Program-made: the position numbers and the translations under genes | Shown: positions 33,111 through 45,342 of the stretch, piece by piece | How the letters are laid out: every line of letters starts with the position of its first letter | Position numbering within the stretch: the stretch's first letter is position 1 | Assembly (NCBI GenBank): GCA_947000775.1 | Contig: CAMQGK010000246.1 | Coordinates: 496,001 to 560,000, forward strand | Origin: Pterois miles | Taxonomy: Eukaryota; Chordata; Actinopteri; Perciformes; Scorpaenidae | DNA: 64,000 bases | Direction of reading: 5' to 3' | The notes under the pieces: generated by a model | Told to the model about the DNA's origin: nothing | Database searches by the model: none | What the model saw: the letters and a program-made list of their open reading frames with translations, nothing else

Positions 33111-34082
33111 ACTTTTTTTAATTATATTTGTTCCAATTCTACTCTGTGCAGCTGAAGGCCATATCAGGAAGGAAAGCAGTGCAAATGAGATGCTTCATGT
33201 GCACTGGAAAGCAGCACAGATCACATGTTGGCCCTGTGTCTTTACGCGATTGTGTTCCTCTGTACACGTGGACTGTACGTGTGTTTGCGTGTGACGTCTG
33301 GCAAGGGAACGTATACGAGACAGCTGGTGGGTGTCCTCAAATGTTTACACTGACCGTGTGCCGATCACAGATAGACTTAAAGGGAAGCCCTCTGACGTAG
33401 ATTCATGGGGAGCTTCACCTGGCAGCTGAGGACACATGATGGTGTCCTGCGCATATGGCTGAATTTGTAGACAGCTTACTGTAAGGGCACCTCTACAATC
33501 ATAGATAGGAGTTCGTGATCAATATATTTAGAGAGAGATATAATATCATGTTATTTTCAAATTAAAAGAATAGTTTGACATTTTGGGAAATATGCATATT
33601 CGCTTTCTTATATGAGAAAATTGACAACACTCCTTAAGGCTGTTACACACTGGGGGCATGATGAATAAACAACACAGAAATGCTAAAAACTCACCTGCTA
33701 AAATTATATTTCTAGGGCTTTTATTGTGAAAGGCAAAAGCGGAGGAGCGGAGTGGCTGCCTATAGGGTTAAAAGGAGCTATAAATGTTGTGGTCTTGGTT
33801 CAGATCACCTCCGAGCCTCTGTGTTGTTATTTCATAAATATTGGTGCAACTCAACCGGTTCAACACGACACGATTGGTTGACTCTTTTATTTGTGGTGCG
33901 AAAGCTCAGGAAGTTGACCTTGTTCCCCAAAAAAATACGCTGTTTTTTTTGCTGCATAATAATTGTGTTCAGTGTGAAAGCACTCATGACAAAAACATCA
34001 GTTTGTAAAAATATAATGACGTGTGAAATAATCGCATGAGAAAAAAAAAAAAGCTGCCGGTGTGAAGCTATTGCCAGGAGAC

Positions 34083-34420
34083 AGTTAGCTTAGCTTAGCA
34101 TAAAGACTTGTAGCAGGTCTGCTACCAGGCTCGGGGGAAACGGCTAACCTCGAAAAATCTGCCCACCAGCACCTTTAAATCTCAAAACAATGTGAGATTT
34201 TACTAGTTGGGGTGTGTCCTGGATGAGAAGAGCGACCTACAAGACTGTTCCCAGCCAAGAAATAATCCCTCAATAAAAACTGTAAAAACCTCAACACCCG
34301 AAATATAACATTATTTAGTGAGCTTCAAAGGTGCTGGTACAGATTTTGTCATCTTTGGACATAGCCAAGCTAGCTGTTAGCCCCTGTTTCCAGTGTTTAT
34401 GCTAAGCTAAGCTAACTAGC
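34083..34420. mobile_element. MITE with GTTAGCTTAGCTTAGCAT inverted ends
   Basis: The left end GTTAGCTTAGCTTAGCATAA matches in reverse the right end TTTATGCTAAGCTAAGCTAAC. The interior has CCACCAGCACCTTTAAAT and GGCTCGGGGGAAACGGCTAAC, typical of a repeat very common in teleost genomes. It has no coding capacity. Confidence 0.8.
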
Positions 34421-35505
34421 TACTATCTGTAGCTAAGCGGTATCCATCTTGTCATCTAACTTTTCAGAATGCAAGTCAGCTGTGAAAATGAATAAGTAGG
34501 ACAGAAGTCTCGTAAAAAATATCAGTAAACAATACTAAATTATTACCGTCTGGGAATGCACTAAAAGGAAGCATAAGCAGGATACAACAACAAGAGCAGT
34601 GCATCGGTTTTACTCTCGCGACATCAGTCATGGCTAAAGGACAGGAGATTTCAGCAGTATAAATCAACAATATACAAGTGACTAGACTAAGATATTAAAA
34701 TAGTCCCTGTGGAAACTAGTGAGTGAAATATTCTAAATGTTGACTTGCAAGAGCAGGAAATGCACATTAGCTTAGATGGCTCTGTTGTATTCTGGTGTCC
34801 CAGCAAGCGTGTACTGCACAATACAAGGACCCTGAAACTGAGGGAGCTAAATGCACTTCAGCCATCATTCATTTACTACTTACACCTGCGCTTGTCCTAC
34901 CGCGACATGCAAAATGTCATCCATGAAAAAGTCCTTTTCCTCTTTGTGATTTCACCTACAGTCACCTTTACACCATAATCTCAACATTACTTTCCGAGTG
35001 TTTAGCACTCAAGACTAACGTCTGTCACGATGGGTATGTATATACATATATGAGCTATGTACATGTATATGGATGTGTGTGTATACATGTGTATATGTAA
35101 GCTTTTCTTTGTCCTTTCTCCTCTGTTAACCATTCACCCTTTATCTCATTCTTCTGTTCTGAATGTACCACTGGGTGTATAAAATACAGGGAGGAAGAGA
35201 AAAAAGGGAAAAAATATACTATTGCAAATATTGCATATATTGTAGATGTATAATCAATGAGTAATTTGCAATAAAAGTGTAAAAAAGACTAATGTTTGAA
35301 TGTGTTCTGCTTCTTATTAAGAGTACATCACTAAGTTTTCACAAGATGGATGCAGGGCTCTCAGGTGAACAGCAGATGGTGGTATTGACTTAGGCATGGT
35401 GTGTTGGATACTCAGTTTTATTGATGATCAGAAGTATGATCATATATCAGTATACCCTTTAATAGGCCATGGCATATTTAAGAGTAGGTTTGTCTTGAAA
35501 GCGCT

Positions 35506-36481
35506 TTAAAGGAGCAGTATGTAGGATTTAGGGGGATCTAATGGCAGAAATGGAATATAATAATCATTTAAAATATTTAATCCTGATTAATTTCATGATT
35601 GTCCATAGCAAATTATGATTTATCTAAAATTAATTGCACATATTTTATCTGTTCATAATATACCTTAAAGGGAGATTTGTCAAGTATTCAGTACTAATAT
35701 CAACATGGATAAATATGCTGCTTTATGCAAATGTATGGATCTATACATTTATATTTATTACTGGAAATTATTTAACAACACAAAACAATGAGAAATAATG
35801 TCCAGAAACCCTCACAGGTTCTGCATTTAGAAAAAAATATTAAATATAAAAGGAAACTGCAGCCCAACAGGAACAACAGCTGCAGTGTGAGGGCGCCGCC
35901 CCCTGCATGTGATTATCATAAAGTGGGCATGTCTGTAAAGGGGAGACTTGTTGGTTCCCAAAGAGCCCATTTACATTCACATATCTGGAGGTCAGAGGTC
36001 AAGGGACCCCTTGGAAATAGCCATGACAGTTATTCCTTGACAAAATGTAGCGTAAGTTTAAGGCGTGAATTAATTTCGTTTGCGAGCAGCTAATATGACA
36101 TGGTTGGTAATGTGAGCTATTTACATTCAGCAAGCAAATCGTTATGAGACAATAGGTTGTAAAATATGAAATCATACTGTATGTTCTAAAGAAATAAATA
36201 TTTTATATAGCACTTTAATCTAATACATATAATACATTTATAGACTAGTATGTAGTTTTTGTTACGTTAGAAAAAGCTGTCTACATCTACATAGGGTCCT
36301 CTTAAAGGAGACGGCCACCATGTTTCTACAGTAGCCCAGAATGGACAAACCAGACACTGGCTCTAAGGCCATTCATGCTTTTGTGTTTTCATGTCGACCA
36401 CCGTAGCTCTACACAGTTGGCACATGGGAGAAATTTGCGATCTGCAACCTCACTGCCAAATCCTACACACTGCACCTTTAA
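35506..36481. mobile_element. MITE with TTTAAAGG/CCTTTAA ends, interrupted by an R1 copy
   Basis: The left end reads TTAAAGGAGCAGTATGTAGG and the right end reads AATCCTACACACTGCACCTT, followed by TAA. These are inverted matches of a teleost MITE seen whole at 38273-38662. The right half also has AGACACTGGCTCTA and GCCACCATGTTTCTACAGTA. The middle (35572-36083) is a different repeat, R1, so this is a nested insertion. Confidence 0.75.
35572..36083 (-). repeat. R1 dispersed repeat, copy 4, reversed, nested in a MITE
   Basis: Read on the minus strand it matches R1 copies 1 to 3, including the AGGGGTCCCTTGACCTCTGA block, the CATGCCCACTTTATGATAAT block and the ATTTGCATAAAGCAGCATAT block. It must have entered after the host MITE. 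Confidence 0.75.
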
Positions 36482-37165
36482 GTGAAAAAGACAGCAAAGT
36501 GATTTAACTAAACTAACTAATTTAAAGGAAATTTAAAATCCTGAATGGCAAATATATTCATATTTATTCTGTAGCATATGGCGAGGAAGCCTCTGATTTC
36601 ACGGTGGATGTTGCACTCGCTTTAACTTGCTGTTGTCTACTCTATCACCCAGGGCCGCCTGGCTCCACATCTGACAAGTGTGTCCACGTGTTAATGACTT
36701 CACCTCGTGTTAAATACCTCTACTGAGGCAATTAGAGACACATGGAAGGCATTTGCTACAAGTGCTGGCCACTGCTGCAACTCTGTTTGAATGAATAATG
36801 AAGAGGAATACAATCACAGCAAAAGTGGAAACATATGACAAGGGTGTCGAAGTCAGCCACAACCTAACGTGATTTTAAATAAAAAAGCATCTCTACTGGC
36901 TCTGACCACAAACAAGCAGGGTCAGCAGTCTGTTCAGCGTTGTTGCTGAGACTACGGGGGCACCACAATAACTAATATCGTCATTGATAGATGATTGGTG
37001 ATGAATGTTAACGACAATAACACACTGCATTCTACCTCTTTATGCTTAAAGGAAGAGTTGAGTCACAATTTTGGAGTTAAAGTATGTATATCACTGTCAT
37101 GTCTTTATACTAGTTATGAAGTTAGAGTAAAAGTGGTTATCTTAGATAAAAATGGAGAAGGAGGA

Positions 37166-37222
37166 AACGCTAGCCTGGCTCTGTCCAAAGGCAACAAAAC
37201 CCACCAACAAGCACCTTGGACT
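37166..37222. mobile_element. Fragment of the GCTTAGC-type MITE
   Basis: The bases GCTAGCCTGGCTCTGTCCAA and CAACAAAACCCACCAACAAG belong to the family of the element at 34083-34420. No complete ends remain. Confidence 0.55.
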
Positions 37223-38272
37223 AAATAAACTAGATGTAACATGTTGATTTGATCCCATTTACACTTAATGTGTCTTGGTTGAATCAGATATCTGACCTCA
37301 AAAATGTCTTGTTAATGCATCCAAGAAGCATTCAAGATGGACTGATAAAAAGTGTAAATGCACACGTCTCTCCTAGTTATTTCTGTGATGTATTCTGTAT
37401 TTTTCTAATGAACGGATGCTTAGTTTTGGACCAAATGCTGAAATGAAAGTGAAAGGACAGTTTGTACAGGCATGACTAAGTAGTGGAATACTAAAATGTC
37501 GCCGCCCTGTCTTAGTCTCTATTACAGCGTACAGGGTCAGAGGCAAATGGATCAGTGGATTAATTCAATCAATGGCAATCCAAAAAGCAGTTTATTGAAA
37601 AAGTTAATTTTCATTTGTCAATCAAATAGAGAATCAGATGTTTGAACATGCTACGGTAGCTTCACACATTGATAATTTAACAGCAGGAGGGCTGTCGTTT
37701 CAATCAGCAACAGCGTCTACTTACATATACATACATGCAATGTGACATTTCATCAATGATTAATGTCTATAACTGCTATATGTGATTAGCAAGTAATAAG
37801 TACGAGGGTAAAGTATATTCTTTATCATTGTCTTGATGCTGTATGATGACGCTCACTGAGAAACAGCTTCTCTGGTCATGGACAGGTTGAACCGGTTTTA
37901 AACAATGATGGCTCAGAATAATCAGCTGACTGTTGGCTAATGCAAACTACAGTATTTCTCTTTTTTTAATTTTTAGTTTTATTAAACTTTTAACTAGCCC
38001 TCCTCGCCAGCATTATAAGCGATTGAACCACTTCCTCATGTTGTTTTAGATAGTCTGGACATTTCCGAGCAAACAGAGTGGTGACCTATTACTGTACTAT
38101 GCATCTATTTCTGTTTGGCAAATAAAATGTTATGAAATAATAGGTAATGTAAAACATGAAGTAAAACTTTTGTATATAGCACTTTCAAAAACCAAGACAG
38201 AAAAAAATCCCATACATGATTTTAATTTTAACCCAATATGTAGCTGGGAAAACATGTCTAAACCTTAATATA

Positions 38273-38662
38273 TTAAAGGACCAGTATGTGGGATTTAGTG
38301 GTGGTTCAAGCAGTGTGGTAGCAGATTGTAATCACCTGAAAACTCCTCCACTCAACTCTCCCTTTCCCAGCAAGCAAACCTATGGTGGCCTTCAGGTAGG
38401 CTAACATAAAAAAGGGAAAGGCTCTCTCTAGAGCCAGAGTGTGGTTTGTCTATTCTGGGCTACGGTACACAACAAAGTGGTTCAACACAGTGGACTCCAT
38501 GAAGAGGATCCACTCCCTTTGTACAGTATAGGAAGGTCAATGAATGAACACAGAAAATTATAGAAAACATAGTATAATGTAGTATATAGTTTATAATATA
38601 ATGAATAGTAAATTCCATTTATGCTAATAGATCCCCCACAATGCTAAATACTGGACCTTTAA
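38273..38662. mobile_element. Full-length MITE with TTAAAGGACCAGTATGTGGG ends
   Basis: The left end TTAAAGGACCAGTATGTGGG is matched in reverse by the right end GCTAAATACTGGACCTTTAA. The interior has CCTATGGTGGCCTTCAGGTA and GAGCCAGAGTGTGGTTTGTC, known from this abundant teleost family. Length is 390 bp without coding capacity. Confidence 0.8.
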
Positions 38663-39437
38663 TATGAAAAACAATAAAAACACTTCGAACTGGTGAAAGA
38701 AAACAAAATGCAAATACAAAAATGCGCTATTTTTAATGCTGCTTACCCAAAATAAATAAAAATCTGAAAATATTGCGGAGAAAATAATCTTTTTACACCC
38801 GTTGTCTTCTCTAAAAGAAGGTACAGAAAATAAGGATACATTCATGTACGAACTGATTGAATGAATGAATTAAAAACCCTCTACTGCATTGCTCCATGTA
38901 TATGCATGTGTTGCTGAAATTTGGGCTTAATGAGAGCCACTAATTATTTTTGCATTGATCTGTCTACGTATATGTCCTGTACATTAGCTTGCTGAACGAG
39001 ACACCAAATAACCATTCACCGGGGAAAAGTGCACGACCAACATCAGTATGCAGACTAGATAGCTAATTAGCTACTCAGCTAATCACTTTGGTAAAGTTGC
39101 ATGCTGATGTGGTCTTTAACCTTCGATAGCAGTAACTACACACTGTCGGCCATGACATATCGGCTACAGAGCAAGTTTATGTAGTAATATGTTTCTGGTT
39201 CCCCTGCTGAGGCTCAGCCTGCAAGCTGCTGTCAATCAAACAGACTATGACATTCCCCCAAACCAGCTGAGACTTAAAGGAACATTACTGATATTTCCCT
39301 AAATACCCTTTCTTAAAAATAATAATAAAAAACTATTAACATACATAAACAAATATGTTATTATTTACAACTGAGAAAAGGGATGAATTTCAGATGGACT
39401 TTAAGTCTTTTGAAGGCAGCTGCATAAAATCCTGCGC

Positions 39438-39443
39438 TTTATT
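39438..39443 (-). terminator. Polyadenylation signal of the APOL-like gene
   Basis: AATAAA on the minus strand, only about 25 bases after the stop codon at 39470-39468. That gives a very short 3' untranslated region if used. Confidence 0.4.
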
Positions 39444-41345
39444 TTAGTGACTGAATGTTGCACATTCCTATTCCCTTTGCATTTCCTCAAAGTCCTTGAG
39501 CGTATTCCTCATCTTCGCAAACTCAAGAACGGTTTTCTCACACAGCAAAGCAGAATCGGCGATGCAGTTTGCAAACTTTGTATCCTCCTCAGAGGTTGGA
39601 GTGATTCGGGTGATATTGATAATGAAGTCTAATAGCTCTCTCACTCGCCTCAGCATTGTTAGAGTCACATCCATAACTTCCCTGCTCCTTTTTGACAGCT
39701 CAGCTGTTTGTTCGAGGACCTGCTGAAGTTGTCCCGTTTTCAACAGACTTCTTTTCGTTTGCTCTCTGGTTGTTGTCATTAATGAGGAGGATTTTTCCTC
39801 CAGCTCCTCAGAGACCTCCTTAATTTTTTCCAGGACATCTTTTTGTAGTTCGACAATTTCCATGAATTCTTTTCCCAACTCTTCCACATTTTTTATACTC
39901 GTGCTCTTCGCCGCTGCCTTGGTTACATTTGCCGTAATAACGGCTGCACCTCCACCCACTGCTGCAGTGCCTCCTAGTATTGCCAATTTCTCAGCTCCTG
40001 TTAGCAAAGCTGCCGCTATTCCTACAGCTACTCCAAGTCCTCCTAAAACTGCCCCCATCATTCTGGTTATGTTTGTGCTTTTCTGCATTTCTTTTACTTC
40101 TTTAGATATCCCCTCAAGTTCACTTGCGATGGCTTGCATTCTTTCTTTTTTTCCTTTCATACTGATCAATAAATAATTTCCCATTTTCACTTAGTCTGTG
40201 TAGCAGATCAGACAAATGAGGTGGCAGCTGTCTGGGCATTTTCAGAGAGACTTCAATCAACTGAATACGTGCAAAGTCCATTAAAAAAGCTGAACTCAGT
40301 GACCTACAGGTGAAAGAAGCCGGTATTTCAGTCCACTGGGTGTTTTGTATTGTTGTTCAGAGCCTTCACAGTACCTGCCAGTAATTTGAAAGAGGTTTAT
40401 TAGTTTCACTTTCATCAAGGTACAACTACCAGATAAACATTTTCCTAGTAACGCACACAGTTTGACACCGTTTAGGAATGTCACAATACCAGAAATTTAC
40501 TAGTCGATAACAGTACCAGTGAAGTAACAATACATCTCATGTACTTCAACATACACCCTTCTGTTACCGTTTGCATGTTGTTTTTTGTCTGGAAATTCAA
40601 CAGGTCATAATTTCCTCCCTATTATCTATTTTATATTGCTGTGAAAACACCTCCCTCAAGAAACTGTAGTTATTCAAGTTTCTCGCCATAAACTACATTT
40701 TACCCAACTACATTTGAACACTTCATGATAATGTTAGAATTTAACTTCGCCCAATCCTTTTTTTTTCTGAGTAGAGCCTGAACACAACATAATGTAAATC
40801 AGCAGCACCTCCCGTGTTGAAGTCAGCCAGAGAGCTAGTTAACGTTAGCTGTTAGCACCGTGAAGGACTATGCTGCTTATTGGCTGCTAACAGCTAGCGC
40901 TGACAAGCTCTCATCCTGCTGATTTCAACTTGGATTTGTTGGTCCCGGTGTTGCGTTATCAGGGGAAAAATATGGTGCGTCCCCTGGAGACGTCAATCGT
41001 GCGTTTACTGCGTCCCCAAAAACATTTCCTATCGTCCCCGGCTCTTCATTGGTCTTGAGGCCTCACGGTACAAACTGTAACGTCATGTTGTCAGAATTTG
41101 GCATCGACTTGGTACTTAAGTATCGGTTCTTGTGACATCCCTAAAACCTTTTATTACAACCCAATTCAATGGAAACACAAAGAACAGACCACAGCTGTGT
41201 TGTGTTGCTTTCGTAGGCTCATACTTACACAGAAAAGCTATGTTGCATTAAATATTAATGCTGCTGCTCCAAATGTCATTTTTTCCACAACCTTGAAACA
41301 CCAAAAAATAAAATACAGAAAAAAAAGATAAACATGGTATCAATA

Positions 41346-41349
<4 letters not shown>

Positions 41350-41429
<80 letters not shown>
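41350..41429. repeat. AT microsatellite in the APOL-like intron
   Basis: A pure AT array of about 80 bases. Open frames through it are artefacts. Confidence 0.97.
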
Positions 41430-41431
<2 letters not shown>

Positions 41432-41943
41432 AAATGTGGGGGCAAAGGCAAAGTGCAGAGTAGATGAAAAACAATCTGAACTAAATATTACCATTTGGTT
41501 TCCACATTCAAATTGTTTTATTGTGATTCTATCAAGGAGGACGAGGAAGCAGTTTAAAATAGATGTCTTCAGCGCAGCAGGCAGTCAGTGTTGATGAAGA
41601 AATCTAGACATAAGGAAATACAGTAAATACGCCACAAAGCTGTTTGCACATATGGCAAACATACATGTCCTTCATAGCCCAACTTGCCCTGATGCCTCTT
41701 ATAACTAACATGCTGATGCTTTCTCAAAAATAAATGTAAAGAAAGAGGATATAATCGGCTGTACAGCACTCTATAGATTGATGAATCCGAACAAATCTCT
41801 GCACAGATTTTTATGGTTTTTCTGATTTTCAGATAAAGGTTTAAAAACCTTGATAATGTCATAAATGCTGTCATGATGGTTCTGTAGATGCAGAGAGATC
41901 AGGGCAGCATGGTGGAAGTTGGTCATTGCCTATAAATGACAAC

Positions 41944-41944
41944 T

Positions 41945-42008
<64 letters not shown>

Positions 42009-42018
42009 TATATGTATA

Positions 42019-42049
<31 letters not shown>

Positions 42050-42062
42050 GTATATATGTATA

Positions 42063-42093
<31 letters not shown>

Positions 42094-42096
42094 GTA

Positions 42097-42142
<46 letters not shown>

Positions 42143-42149
42143 GTATATA

Positions 42150-42184
<35 letters not shown>

Positions 42185-42187
42185 GTA

Positions 42188-42236
<49 letters not shown>

Positions 42237-42242
42237 ATATAC

Positions 42243-42288
<46 letters not shown>

Positions 42289-42294
42289 ATATAC

Positions 42295-42346
<52 letters not shown>

Positions 42347-42353
42347 GTATATA

Positions 42354-42397
<44 letters not shown>

Positions 42398-42445
42398 GTT
42401 ATATATATATATATGTATATATATACATATATGTATATATATACA

Positions 42446-42494
<49 letters not shown>
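41944..42494. repeat. Complex AT satellite-like array, about 550 bp
   Basis: AT runs are interrupted at intervals by GTATATATACAT, GTATATATGTATATAT and similar units, giving a higher-order pattern. All five long open frames of Tyr, Ile, Cys, Val and Met through it, on both strands, are repeat artefacts. It lies in the presumed intron of the APOL-like gene. Confidence 0.97.
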
Positions 42495-42495
<1 letters not shown>

Positions 42496-42998
42496 ACTAA
42501 TAATACAGATAAAAAACTAATCAAATGCCAACATACGTTATTGTTTTTTCCTCCTTTGACTGCATCCTGGCCACAAATAAAAGCAAATAAATTAAAGGCG
42601 TTATGTGTAGGTTTTGAAATTTTCAAATGTTGGTGCCCCCCAGTGGTTCACATGGATAGTTACAATTATTTATTTTATTTATTATTTTATGCCATAAGCA
42701 AAATTTGATAGATTTTTGGGATTTTTTTTTTTTTTTTTTTTACACAATTTCGAAATGAAGACTTGAAGTCTTTAGAAAGACGTGGCTATAGGTAATAACA
42801 TTTTAAACAGCAAGTAAATACCAACTAAATCCAACTGAACGCAAATTCGCAAATCACTGAGGTCAGGATACAAAACTAATAATGTAAATTAAAATGACTT
42901 ACTTGTGGTTCATCCTTTCCATCCCTTGTTCTTTTTCACAAAATACTTTCACTTAAATCTACCAGGCGCTCCGTCTGACAGCAGTCCACAGCTTGTTG

Positions 42999-43006
42999 CT
43001 TATATA
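42999..43006 (-). promoter_or_regulatory. TATA box of the APOL-like gene
   Basis: TATATAAG on the minus strand within GTTTTATATAAGC. A start about 30 bases downstream, near 42975, gives a leader of some 50 bases before the ATG at 42922. AAGTGAAAG follows near 42954 and resembles half of an interferon-response element. Confidence 0.45.
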
Positions 43007-43203
43007 AAACGCTTAAGTCACATGACTCAGTTGTCACACATACCAATATTCATCCACCAAACCCACTCTCAGTATAAAACAGAAAGTAAAGGTAAGTGCT
43101 TCGTCATTTGGCAGCCTGATGTGCTCATTGAAACAAAAACAAATTCAATGTGTCCAAAGACTTTTCAGCCAGAAGTGTGCAAAATATTGTTAAAATAGAC
43201 AGT

Positions 43204-43504
43204 AAAAGAAGAAGAAGATATTCCTTTATTAGTCCCACAGTGGGGAAATTCAGTTTTACACTCTGTTGTTCACACAGTACATATACATGCTTCAATGGAG
43301 AGATGTCAGAGTGAGGGGGCTGCTCCTGAGAAGCGCCCAGAGCAGTTGGGGGTTTGGTGCCTTGCTCAGGGGCACCTCGGCAGTGCCCAAGAGGTAAACT
43401 GGCACCTCTCCAGCAACCAGTTGGTCTTGGTCCATGGGGGACTTGAACCGGCGTCCTCCGCGTCCTAACCCAAGTCCTTACGGACTGAGCTACTGCCGCC
43501 CCCC
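43204..43504 (-). mobile_element. tRNA-derived SINE, family S1, reversed copy
   Basis: Read on the minus strand it begins GGGGGCGGCAGTAGCTCAG and contains CCCCTGAGCAAGGCACCAAA and ATTTCCCCACTGTGGGACTA. It ends in a simple GAA-type tail. It is the same family as 45343-45682. The tRNA-like head has a recognisable A box; the B box is partly changed. Confidence 0.85.
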
Positions 43505-44794
43505 ATAAAAGCAGCACTCGGACAAGTTTGACCCAATATTCAAAATGCTCTATTATTATTAGTGAAATATGTTGACAAACGGTCAATATCTTAGAAAATT
43601 AAACTGAAAATAAAACTACTAAATGATACTTCAATGAAAAAGTGAAACTAAAATGCATGATGAGGAACAATAGGTCTATTCTGTGCCTGCTTACATTGCC
43701 TTTTATTGCATTGACTCAAACATTGATTACTATGGGCGTAAAGCTAATGTTTGGATCTAAAGTTTGTCACTTTACAACTTTTACTATAATCAGTCAGTGA
43801 GTAACACATGCATATAGAAGAACACACAACATAATAAATTAATAACCATAAATTAGCATATTGGAATGAAACCCTTTATTTCCCAGGATAAATATCCCTT
43901 AAAAGTTATTGGGTGAAATATGCCCATTTTAAAAATTCATACACATTATTTCTATGGTCTAAGACAGTCCAAAAATATTAGTTAGCATGAACAACACTCT
44001 TCAAATCCCCCCCACAAAAAAAACAAAACAAATTGTTGTTGTTCATGTTAACTAGTATTTTTTGGCCTGTCTTGTTCCATAGAAGTAACATATTGTATAA
44101 TGTATGAATTTTGAAAATGAGCGTAGTTCCCCTTTAAAAGGAGGATACATACTAATTATCTTCTTCAGGGGTTTAATACGCTAAATGCTGTGTACATTTA
44201 GACAATGAATGTTGAGCCTACTTGAAATGTACAGCAACGGTGCTACATTAGTTCTGGTTATGGATAAAGCTAGGCCTCATGGGAGTTTGATAAATTGAAT
44301 ATTGATCAAACGAGAAATTCTTCTTCTTATTTTGATTATTTTTCTGGCTATGGGGAAAGTACAAGGAGTACAATTACAAAACAGCCACACAGAGAAATCT
44401 GTGGAGGGAGATCATCAAGAAATGTTTTTCTTTTCAAAGCGTGTCCAACAACAACATCATCACATGCTTCAAAGCTTTTCAAGCAAACTGCCCAAACCAG
44501 AAAAGCCAGCGTTACAGAGTCCAAGTATCAGTCATCGTTCTGACATCGTCTCTGTGTTTAAGTACAACTATTCCTGTAATACTAGTACACCACTTTATAG
44601 GAATGAAGGACCTGCTGAAGACAAGGTAGATGCCCTGTGACTGCCACCACAGGGGGTCAACAACATCAGCTTTGTAAGATACCATATACTTTATTGTGCT
44701 GCAGGGAAATTTGGTTTGGGCTCCAAGCCGTGCTGTACATTTGGGTTAGTGGAGGGAATTATGATAGAATAAGGCTGGAGCCATCGAATGGATA

Positions 44795-45190
44795 AAATCT
44801 GGATGTAGTCTCTGTGACGTCGGAGGAGCCGTTGTCTTTGGCCGTCACCATCTTAGCAGCGATGACTCAACCGATCTCCCGGCTCATCCAAAAATGGGCA
44901 AAGAGGTGGATTGTCGGCAGAGCAGATAGCTGTTAGCGATCTGGTACGACACTCACCGGTTACTCAAAGCGGCCACACCCTCAATTACGCCAAACTTTCA
45001 GCTGTAATATAATTTAAACATTCACATCTGCTGTGAAGTTGGGTATTTTAACATGGGGGGTCTATGGGAGCTGAAGCCAGTCTCAACCGGCCGTTCGAAG
45101 AACTGTTTTCGGCATCATTTCTCAGCACCGGAGGTTGCCGCTTGCTTGGCTGGAGCCTAGGTGACACCTTGGCCAGGGTCTGTAAGCTTC
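44795..45190. repeat. R2 dispersed repeat, copy 1
   Basis: Shared blocks with 62725-63700 and 51946-52070 include GGCCGTCACCATCTTAGCA, GTTGGGTATTTTAACATGGG and GTCTATGGGAGCTGAAGCCA. This is a fish repeat of unclear class. Confidence 0.6.
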
Positions 45191-45342
45191 CTACTTGTAG
45201 TTCCCAAGGCCTGAAGTGAGGTAGGCCCCCACTTGAAGCACACCTCGGCTGCCCAAGTAGGTAGTTTACCCGGAGGATGGCTGCTCACATGGACCACATC
45301 TGAACACTTGAGGGCAGTCACACATTATGTAGATGTGGACAC

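Larger units (their letters stand above)
31387..39437. other. Region between admp and the APOL-like gene
   Basis: No coding exon is recognised. The first kilobase upstream of admp is the likely promoter and enhancer area. The rest holds R4 copy 2, a GCTTAGC-ended MITE, a nested R1/MITE pair at 35506-36481, a MITE fragment near 37166 and a full MITE at 38273-38662. A further repeat-like segment at about 33640-34075 was not classified. Confidence 0.5.
39468..42922 (-). pseudogene. Apolipoprotein-L-like gene, two exons, one-base frameshift
   Basis: The last exon (40303-39468, minus) follows an acceptor CACCTGTAG. Its first frame reads ...PHLSDLLHRLSENGKLF... and runs to a poly-A run (T run 40146-40152). 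Seven A's there instead of six shift the frame, and the remaining 225 codons stay open to the stop. The downstream part has a glycine- and alanine-rich hydrophobic hairpin (MMGAVLGGLGVAVGIAAALL, then a second segment to ITANV) and long amphipathic helices, the layout of apolipoprotein-L-family proteins of fish. A candidate first exon, 42922-42903, has two ATGs (first at 42922), ends at a GTAAGT donor, and its phase matches the last exon. Without the extra base the product would be about 284 residues. The gene may be a recent pseudogene, an allele, or intact with a sequencing error. A shorter product starting at the ATG at 40184 or 40160 is also possible. Confidence 0.5.

Noticed and set aside
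33752..34039. 95-codon plus-strand frame with a hydrophobic centre
   Set aside because: It begins at GTG and lies in repeat-like sequence next to a MITE, with no matching splice signals.
41926..42520. Several frames of 100 to 194 codons made of Tyr and Ile
   Set aside because: They are translations of AT repeats on both strands and in several frames, so they carry no coding signal.
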